In this document: positions 51,305 through 56,395 of the stretch, in pieces | Position numbering within the stretch: the stretch's first letter is position 1 | Layout: each line of letters starts with the position of its first letter | Source of the DNA: a bacterium | GTDB taxonomy: Bacteria; Bacillota; Clostridia; Christensenellales; Aristaeellaceae | Assembly: GCA_029009515.1 (NCBI GenBank) | Contig: JAQXJZ010000022.1 | Coordinates: 1-56,395 of the forward strand | Length of the DNA stretch: 56,395 nt | Direction: 5' to 3' | Program-made: the position numbers and the translations under genes | The notes under the pieces: generated by a model | What the model was told of the DNA's origin: nothing | Seen by the model: the letters and a program-made list of their open reading frames with translations, nothing else | Database searches by the model: none

Positions 51305-53455
51305 ATGTTTACCGTTGCCCGCTGGATCTGTCCCGCCTGTGATCCGGGCGATGCCGCGCCCGATTTTTCCCGCACCTTTTCCCTGAACGGCAGCGCCGAA
51401 AAGGCTGTGCTGCGCGTGACCGCCATGGGCGTGTATGAGGCGCATCTCAACGGCCAGCGCGTGGGCGATTTTATCCTTGCGCCCGGCTGGACGGCCTACC
51501 ACAAACGCCTGCAGGTGCAGGAGTATGACGTCACACCCCTTCTGAAAGAGCAGAATATCCTGCGCATCACCGTGGGCAAGGGCTGGTACCGCAGTCCCAT
51601 GGGCTGGAACGATACAATCCGCCAGGGGCTGGGTCAGCATCCCTGCGGGCTGATTGCCGAACTGACCCTCACGTATCCGGATGGCCGCAAGGAAGTGATC
51701 GCCACGGACGAAAGCTGGGGCGTGCAGGAAAGCTGCGTGCGCTTTTCGGAAATCTACGACGGCGAGATCTATGACGCATCCTTCACGCCGGATCAGGCTG
51801 CGCCCGCGCGCTGCTTCGACGGCCCCACGCACACGCTCATCCCGCAGGAGGGCGAGGCGGTGCGCGAGCAGGAGCGCATTGCGCCGGTCAGCATTTTCCG
51901 CACACCCAAGGGCGAAACGGTGGTGGATTTTGGCCAGAACCTGACGGGCTATGTGGTGACCACGCTGGAGGCGCAGGTGGGCGATGAGGTGGATCTGTCC
52001 TTTGCCGAGGTGCTGGACAAGGACGGCAATTTCTACACCGACAACTACCGCACCGCCAAAGCGCAGTACCGCTATCTCTGCCGCGATGGCAAACAGACCT
52101 ACCGCCCGCGCCTCACCTTCTGGGGCTTCCGCTATGTGCGCGTCAACCGCTTCCCGGGCAAGGTGACGAGGGCGAATTTCACCGCCGTGGCCGTGCATTC
52201 CGATATGAAGCGCACAGGCTTCCTGCGCTGCTCCCATCCGCTGCTCAACCGCCTGTTTGACAACATCGTGTGGGGACAGAAGGGCAACTTTGTGGATATC
52301 CCCACCGATTGCCCGCAGCGCGATGAGCGCCTTGGCTGGACGGGCGACGCGCAGGTGTTTGCGCGCACGGCCTGCCTCAACTACGACGCGGAGCGCTTCT
52401 TCCGCAAATGGCTGCGCGATCTGGCGGCGGATCAGCACGAGGACGGCTATGTGGGCCATGTGATTCCGGATATCCTGCACGCGCCCAAGGCCAGCGCCGC
52501 ATGGGGCGATGCGGCTGCCATCTGCCCGTGGGAGGTGTATCTGGCCTACGGAAACGCCGATGTGCTCAGGGAGCAGTTTGCCAGCATGCGCCGCTGGGTG
52601 GATTACATCACCGCCACCACGAAGGATGAATTCCTGTGGACGGGCGGCGAGCACTACGAGGACTGGCTGGGGCTGGATGCGCCCAGCGGCAGCTACAAGG
52701 GCTCCACCCGTGCGGATCTTATCGCCACGGCGTTCTATGCGCACTCTGCATCGCTGGTGGCAAAGGCCGCGCGCGTGCTGGGCGAGGACGCATCCGCCTA
52801 CGAAGCGCTGCATGGAAACATCGTTCAGGCCTTCCGCTGCACCTTTACGGAGTACAAAACCCAGACGGAATGCGTGCTGGCGGCGCACTTCGGCCTTGCG
52901 GAGGATCCGCAGGCAGCGGCGGATCAGCTGGCGCAGATGGTGAAGGATGCGGGCGTGCAGCTCAGGACGGGCTTTGTGGGCACGCCGTACCTCTTGCATG
53001 TGCTGAGCCATTTTGGCCATACGGAGCTTGCGTATTCGCTGCTTCTGCGCACGGAGTATCCCTCGTGGCTGTACCCGGTCACCAAGGGCGCCACCACCGT
53101 GTGGGAGCACTGGGACGGCACCATGCCCGATGGCAGCTTCTGGAGCGCGAACATGAACTCCTACAACCACTATGCCTACGGCTCTGTGGCGGACTGGGTG
53201 TACGGCGTGGCAGCCGGCATCCGCACGGATGAAAGCGCGCCCGGCTATGGCCGCGTGATCATTGCCCCCAAACCCGATGCGCGGCTGGAATGGCTGAAGG
53301 CGCAGGTGCACACGCGGCACGGGCTGGTGAGCAGTGCGTGGCGCAGGCAGGACGGCGCGTGGCGGTACGAGGTGGAAACGCCTGTGGAGGCGGAGATCAC
53401 CATTGCAGGCGAAACGCGCGTGGTGCCGGCCGGACGGTATGTGTTTTACGAATGA
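51305..53455 (+). CDS. Alpha-L-rhamnosidase, glycoside hydrolase family 78
   Basis: A 716-residue enzyme releasing L-rhamnose from oligosaccharides or glycosides. The N-terminal beta-sandwich domain contains AMGVYEAHLNGQRVGDFILAPGWTAYHKRLQVQ. A second beta domain with VVDFGQNLTGYV follows. The (alpha/alpha)6 catalytic barrel shows DCPQRDERLGWTGDAQVF (about 335-352, with the conserved DE acid region), GEHYEDWLGL, and the second conserved Glu in TTVWEHWDG near 602, followed by SYNHYAYGSVADWVYG. There is no signal peptide, so it works inside the cell on oligosaccharides imported by the LplB-type system upstream. CAGGAGGA precedes the ATG. Confidence 0.93.
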   Translation: MFTVARWICPACDPGDAAPDFSRTFSLNGSAEKAVLRVTAMGVYEAHLNGQRVGDFILAPGWTAYHKRLQVQEYDVTPLLKEQNILRITVGKGWYRSPMGWNDTIRQGLGQHPCGLIAELTLTYPDGRKEVIATDESWGVQESCVRFSEIYDGEIYDASFTPDQAAPARCFDGPTHTLIPQEGEAVREQERIAPVSIFRTPKGETVVDFGQNLTGYVVTTLEAQVGDEVDLSFAEVLDKDGNFYTDNYRTAKAQYRYLCRDGKQTYRPRLTFWGFRYVRVNRFPGKVTRANFTAVAVHSDMKRTGFLRCSHPLLNRLFDNIVWGQKGNFVDIPTDCPQRDERLGWTGDAQVFARTACLNYDAERFFRKWLRDLAADQHEDGYVGHVIPDILHAPKASAAWGDAAAICPWEVYLAYGNADVLREQFASMRRWVDYITATTKDEFLWTGGEHYEDWLGLDAPSGSYKGSTRADLIATAFYAHSASLVAKAARVLGEDASAYEALHGNIVQAFRCTFTEYKTQTECVLAAHFGLAEDPQAAADQLAQMVKDAGVQLRTGFVGTPYLLHVLSHFGHTELAYSLLLRTEYPSWLYPVTKGATTVWEHWDGTMPDGSFWSANMNSYNHYAYGSVADWVYGVAAGIRTDESAPGYGRVIIAPKPDARLEWLKAQVHTRHGLVSSAWRRQDGAWRYEVETPVEAEITIAGETRVVPAGRYVFYE

Positions 53456-53515
53456 AGAAATGAAGGAATGAAGGGCGGCGCCGCCGCCAATGAAGCCGCT
53501 TCGCTAATGGATCCA

Positions 53516-53548
53516 AAAAAGCACTCAACATTGTGTTGAGTGCTTTTT
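53516..53548. terminator. Bidirectional intrinsic terminator
   Basis: Perfect stem AAAAAGCACTCAACA (53516-53530) with TGTTGAGTGCTTTTT (53534-53548) and a 3-base loop. It lies between the convergent GH78 gene and the secreted-protein gene. Confidence 0.85.
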
Positions 53549-53550
53549 GA

Positions 53551-54549
53551 TCATGCCCAGCCGTCGGCTTCGCTGGACCAGTCGTCGCCCCAGCCGTAGT
53601 CGTCATCCGCCCAGCCGCCGTTCCAGTCGGGCGCGGGCTGCCAGGTATCGGCTTCCCACGTGTCGGCAGACCAGTCGGTGCCGCCGCTGTCGCGGGCGCG
53701 GCTGTCGTCCCAGCGGTCAAACTGATCGCTGTAATCCGAGGAGCGGTAGTGGAAGGAGGGCAGACCGGCAGGATCGTAGCTGAGCTTGAGGGGCAGATAG
53801 AGAAGCGCGCTCTGGGCGCTGCCCACGTCAATCCATTCGCCGGTGCCGTGCGCGCGGGCCGAGTGGATGGATCCGCCATCGGTGATGACGTACACGGGCT
53901 CATCCAGCACGTCCACATTGGCGCTGCTGCGGAAGGAAAGATCCACGCGCAGGCTGCTTCCCTGCATGCTCACCTGCGCCGTGCCGATGAGGCAGCTGTT
54001 GGACGCGCACACGTCCACCGTCTGGCTGCCCTTGGAACGCAGCCGGTTCAGATCCAGCACCGTGCCCATCAGCCAGTCGCTGCCCATGGAGCTGTCCAGA
54101 TCGCGCAGCCTGGGTCCCACGGTGCAGGCGCTGTTGGAGTGCAGGCGGCGCTGCAGCTGCATAAAGGGCATGGCGTACACGTAATCGCCCACATACAGGG
54201 TGATGAGATAGGGCGTGGTGCCGTCGCCGCCGTAGGGCAGGAAGAGCACGCCGCTGTCAAACGTGCCGCTCTGAAAGCCGTAGTTCTTGTCCAGCACCAG
54301 CGTGCGCGAATCCATCTGCGTGATGGTCAGCCGGATGGGCGCGGCCAGCTCGCTGCTGTCGGAAATGTACTTGCGCACGCGCACGCCCTGCGCGCTGGAG
54401 GACAGGTGGCGGCTGACATAGTCATCGCTGTTGAGCCTGCCCAGATCCAGCCCGTCCACGTCGATGGTAAAGCTGTCCTCCGCGCAGGCCGTGCCCATCA
54501 TCAGCACGCACAAAAGGAGGATCAGCCCTCTCAGCAGATGTTTCTTCAT
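53551..54549 (-). CDS. Secreted protein of unknown function with Trp/Asp-rich tail
   Basis: A 332-residue protein not recognised as a known family. The signal peptide is about residues 1-23 (LLLCVLMMGTACAED); the Cys does not sit in a good lipobox, so cleavage after ACA is more likely. Residues 25-255 are predicted to be mostly beta strands (FTIDVDGLDLGRLN, PIRLTITQMDSRTLVLD, TPYLITLYVGDYVYAMPFMQLQRRL, DEPVYVITDGGSIHSA). The last 65 residues are low-complexity and rich in Trp, Asp, Gly and Ser (TWEADTWQPAPDWNGGW...DDYGWGDDW). AAAGGAG precedes the ATG. It is divergent from the peptidoglycan-binding protein gene and may share its role at the cell surface. Confidence 0.75.
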   Translation of the reverse strand: MKKHLLRGLILLLCVLMMGTACAEDSFTIDVDGLDLGRLNSDDYVSRHLSSSAQGVRVRKYISDSSELAAPIRLTITQMDSRTLVLDKNYGFQSGTFDSGVLFLPYGGDGTTPYLITLYVGDYVYAMPFMQLQRRLHSNSACTVGPRLRDLDSSMGSDWLMGTVLDLNRLRSKGSQTVDVCASNSCLIGTAQVSMQGSSLRVDLSFRSSANVDVLDEPVYVITDGGSIHSARAHGTGEWIDVGSAQSALLYLPLKLSYDPAGLPSFHYRSSDYSDQFDRWDDSRARDSGGTDWSADTWEADTWQPAPDWNGGWADDDYGWGDDWSSEADGWA

Positions 54550-54702
54550 CTGATCGTTTCTCCTTTGGAAGCAGGTATTCCAAAAATGCTTCCATCATCC
54601 TCAACGATTCAGTTTACCATTTTCGTGCAAGGAATGTGCTTCGATTCTCTCAAAATGCGAAATGAAATTATGACATTTTTGTAACACTAAGTTCACACAC
54701 CA

Positions 54703-54731
54703 TTTACTTTTCTTCACGTTTCTGTTATACT
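54703..54731 (+). promoter_or_regulatory. Promoter of the peptidoglycan-binding protein gene
   Basis: TTTACT (54703-54708) and TATACT (54726-54731) are 17 bases apart, with an extended TGT before the -10. Confidence 0.55.
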
Positions 54732-54780
54732 CGTAACTGGGGATCTGCCCCCTTATTTTGCTATGATTTGGGAGGAGACG

Positions 54781-56385
54781 ATGTTGAAACAGTCTTCCGT
54801 GCGGTTTTTCGCACTGGTGCTGGCCCTTGTGCTGGCCATGACAAGCGTCGCATTTGCCAAATATGAAACGCTGGAATACGGCATGCAGGGCACCGAGGTG
54901 CTCAAGCTGCAGAAGATTCTGCTGGAGCTGGGCTTTGACCCCAACGGTGTGGACGGCAAATTTGGCCGCGGCACTGAGAAAGCCGTGACGGCGTATCAGA
55001 AGGCGCGCGGTCTGGAGGCCGACGGCAAGGCCGGCAACCTGACCCTGACCAAGCTGTACGCCGAGTACAACGCCCTGGGCGATAACGCCGGCAGCACGTC
55101 CGGCGGATCCAGCTCGTCCACGGTGGTCACCACCAATCCCAACACCCTCAAGTACGGCGACAGCGGCAGCCGCGTGACCGAAATGCAGACGGCGCTGAAG
55201 AAGCTGGGGTACTATTCCAGCTCCATCGACGGACGCTTTGGCGCTGGCACGCAGCGCGCGGTGATCGCCTTCCAGAAGGCCAACGGCCTCACCGCCGATG
55301 GTCTGGCGGGCACCAAAACGCTGGAGCTGCTCTACAAGCTGGCCAACAGCAGTTCTTCTTCTTCCTCTTCCTCTTCGTCGTCCTCCGGCGGCCTTACGCG
55401 CACCCTGCGCCGCGGCTACACCGGCAGCGACGTTGTGGACGTGCAGAACCGCCTGAAGGCGCTGGGCTACTACAGCGGCGCCATTGACGGCGTGTACGGC
55501 CTTGGCTGCATCGAGGCCACCAAGAACTTCCAGAAGCGCAACGGCCTGAGCGCCGACGGCCTCATGGGCGTGAAGAGCTATGCCGTGCTCATTTCCTCCT
55601 CTGCGGTGGCGGCCGGCAGCAGCAGCAGTTCTTCCTCCTCCAGCTCCTCCAGCAGCAGCGGCACCTATGTGAAGCTGCAGTCCGGCGATACCGGCACCGA
55701 GGTCAAGAACCTGCAGAAGGCGCTGAAGAACCTGGGCTACAACGTGTCCGCCGACGGCTCCTACGGCCCGTTGACCGTGGCCGCGGTCAAGAGCTTCCAG
55801 CAGATCAACGGCCTGACGGTGGATGGCATCGCCGGCGCCAAGACGCAGGCCCTTCTCTACAGCGGCAACGCCAAGAAGTACACCTCCTCCGGCTCCTCCA
55901 GCAGCTCCTCCGGCAACAACTACGGCTCCATCACGGGCCCCAGCAATTCGCAGGTGCAGCTGCTGCACTGGTTTGACGAAGTCAAGCCCAACCTCAAGAC
56001 CGGCCAGAACCTGACCGTGTACGAGCCCAAGAGCGGCATCAGCTTTACCCTCTACGTCATGAGCCGCGGCCGCCACTGCGACGTGGAGCCCCTCACCGCT
56101 GAGGATACCGACCGCATGATGGCCGCCTGGAACTACGAAATCACCTGGACCCCCAAGCCCGTCTATGTCAAGCTGCCCGACGGACGCTGGTCGCTGGCGA
56201 CGATGCACAACGTGGCCCACGGCAGCCAGGTCATCGGCTCCTCCAACAACTTTGACGGCCAGAACTGCGTGCACTTCCTGCGCGATATGGACGAATGCAA
56301 GCAGAACGACCCCAACTACGGCGTCACCAACCAGAACGCCCTGCGCAAGGCATGGAAGGAGCTGACGGGGATTACGGTGAATTAA
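54781..56385 (+). CDS. Secreted protein with four peptidoglycan-binding repeats and an uncharacterised C-terminal domain
   Basis: A 534-residue exported protein. The signal peptide (1-26, ending VAFAKY) is followed by four PG_binding_1 domains, near 30-92, 121-182, 205-270 and 297-362. Each has the pattern G.xGxxV.xLQxxLxxLGY....DGxxGxxTxxAVxxFQ..NGLxxDGxxG. Long Ser-rich linkers separate repeats 2, 3 and 4. The C-terminal domain (about 380-534) has conserved SRGRHCDVEPLTAEDT, MHNVAHGSQ and NNFDGQNCVHFL segments. I know similar domains from other Clostridia but no assigned function. The pattern of His, Asp, Glu and a Cys-x-His resembles a hydrolase or transpeptidase site. The ATG at 54781 has GGGAGGA; the ORF ends 10 bases before the window end, so the gene is complete. 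Confidence 0.88.
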   Translation: MLKQSSVRFFALVLALVLAMTSVAFAKYETLEYGMQGTEVLKLQKILLELGFDPNGVDGKFGRGTEKAVTAYQKARGLEADGKAGNLTLTKLYAEYNALGDNAGSTSGGSSSSTVVTTNPNTLKYGDSGSRVTEMQTALKKLGYYSSSIDGRFGAGTQRAVIAFQKANGLTADGLAGTKTLELLYKLANSSSSSSSSSSSSSGGLTRTLRRGYTGSDVVDVQNRLKALGYYSGAIDGVYGLGCIEATKNFQKRNGLSADGLMGVKSYAVLISSSAVAAGSSSSSSSSSSSSSSGTYVKLQSGDTGTEVKNLQKALKNLGYNVSADGSYGPLTVAAVKSFQQINGLTVDGIAGAKTQALLYSGNAKKYTSSGSSSSSSGNNYGSITGPSNSQVQLLHWFDEVKPNLKTGQNLTVYEPKSGISFTLYVMSRGRHCDVEPLTAEDTDRMMAAWNYEITWTPKPVYVKLPDGRWSLATMHNVAHGSQVIGSSNNFDGQNCVHFLRDMDECKQNDPNYGVTNQNALRKAWKELTGITVN

Positions 56386-56395
56386 CGGGGGGACG

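Noticed and set aside
55345..55390. Serine-codon runs in the peptidoglycan-binding gene as possible short tandem repeat or CRISPR-like array
   Set aside because: They are poly-serine linkers between domains, coded by mixed AGC/TCC/TCT codons. No spacer-repeat structure is present.

Overview
This 56.4 kb window is GC-rich (roughly 60%) and densely coded. It shows strong AGGAGG-type ribosome binding sites, TTGACA/TACAAT-like promoters (several with an extended TGn -10), class I Sec signal peptides, an Lpl/Ytc-type oligosaccharide ABC importer, a YknXYZ/MacAB-like ABC system and many glycoside hydrolases. Together these suggest a carbohydrate-degrading member of the Bacillota (Clostridia), probably an uncultured gut or rumen lineage. 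That placement is an inference: no rRNA, tRNA or CRISPR array was seen. Hairpin-rich intergenic repeats (2964-3012, 17198-17402, 17565-17599) resemble those I know from gut Clostridia.

Layout. 1-850: GntR/FCD regulator. 863-2818 (minus): ZIP metal transporter and a beta-lactamase-fold serine hydrolase. 3013-6627 (minus): HAD phosphatase, DUF4349 membrane protein, SIMPL protein and a PdaC-like polysaccharide deacetylase, probably one envelope operon. 6692-7984 (minus): AAA/DUF4143 ATPase. 8189-10288: aldose 1-epimerase and a DUF2804 protein. 10329-14152: heterodimeric ABC multidrug exporter preceded by a consensus promoter and a leader terminator that looks like an attenuator. 14271-19675: GH43, a class A beta-lactamase remnant, an acyltransferase, a repeat-rich non-coding stretch and a GH42 beta-galactosidase. 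19803-23391: membrane-anchored 5'-nucleotidase, NlpC/P60 peptidase and DppA-type D-aminopeptidase. 23453-24934 (minus): HipBA toxin-antitoxin with a clear operator.

25073-34961 is the most unusual part. It is a seven-gene plus-strand operon encoding four lipoyl-type adaptors in two paralogous pairs, a 1,193-residue secreted repeat protein, and one MacB-like ATPase plus FtsX-like permease. The order is anchored adaptor A1, signal-peptide adaptor B1, giant protein, A2, ATPase, permease, B2.

35024-42807 (minus) is a tight six-gene operon: MATE exporter, an alpha/alpha-barrel glycosidase, four-carbon acid sugar kinase, iron alcohol dehydrogenase, DapA-family aldolase and PdxA2-type dehydrogenase. 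Divergent from it is an AraC regulator overlapping a sialidase-fold protein (42981-44917). 45240-50000 is an oligosaccharide uptake operon: a second sialidase-fold protein, two LplB/YtcP permeases and a solute-binding protein interrupted by an in-frame TAG with 81 further sense codons in the same frame. The end of the window holds ispG (minus), a cytoplasmic GH78 alpha-L-rhamnosidase, an unrecognised secreted protein with a Trp/Asp-rich tail (minus), and a secreted protein with four peptidoglycan-binding repeats and an uncharacterised C-terminal domain.

Integrated picture (inference): the cell imports plant or host oligosaccharides, probably containing rhamnose and acidic sugars, cleaves them inside with GH42/GH43/GH78 and sialidase-fold enzymes, and routes a four-carbon sugar acid to DHAP through the kinase/PdxA2 pair. 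The duplicated-adaptor ABC operon and the giant secreted protein are the best candidates for an undescribed system.
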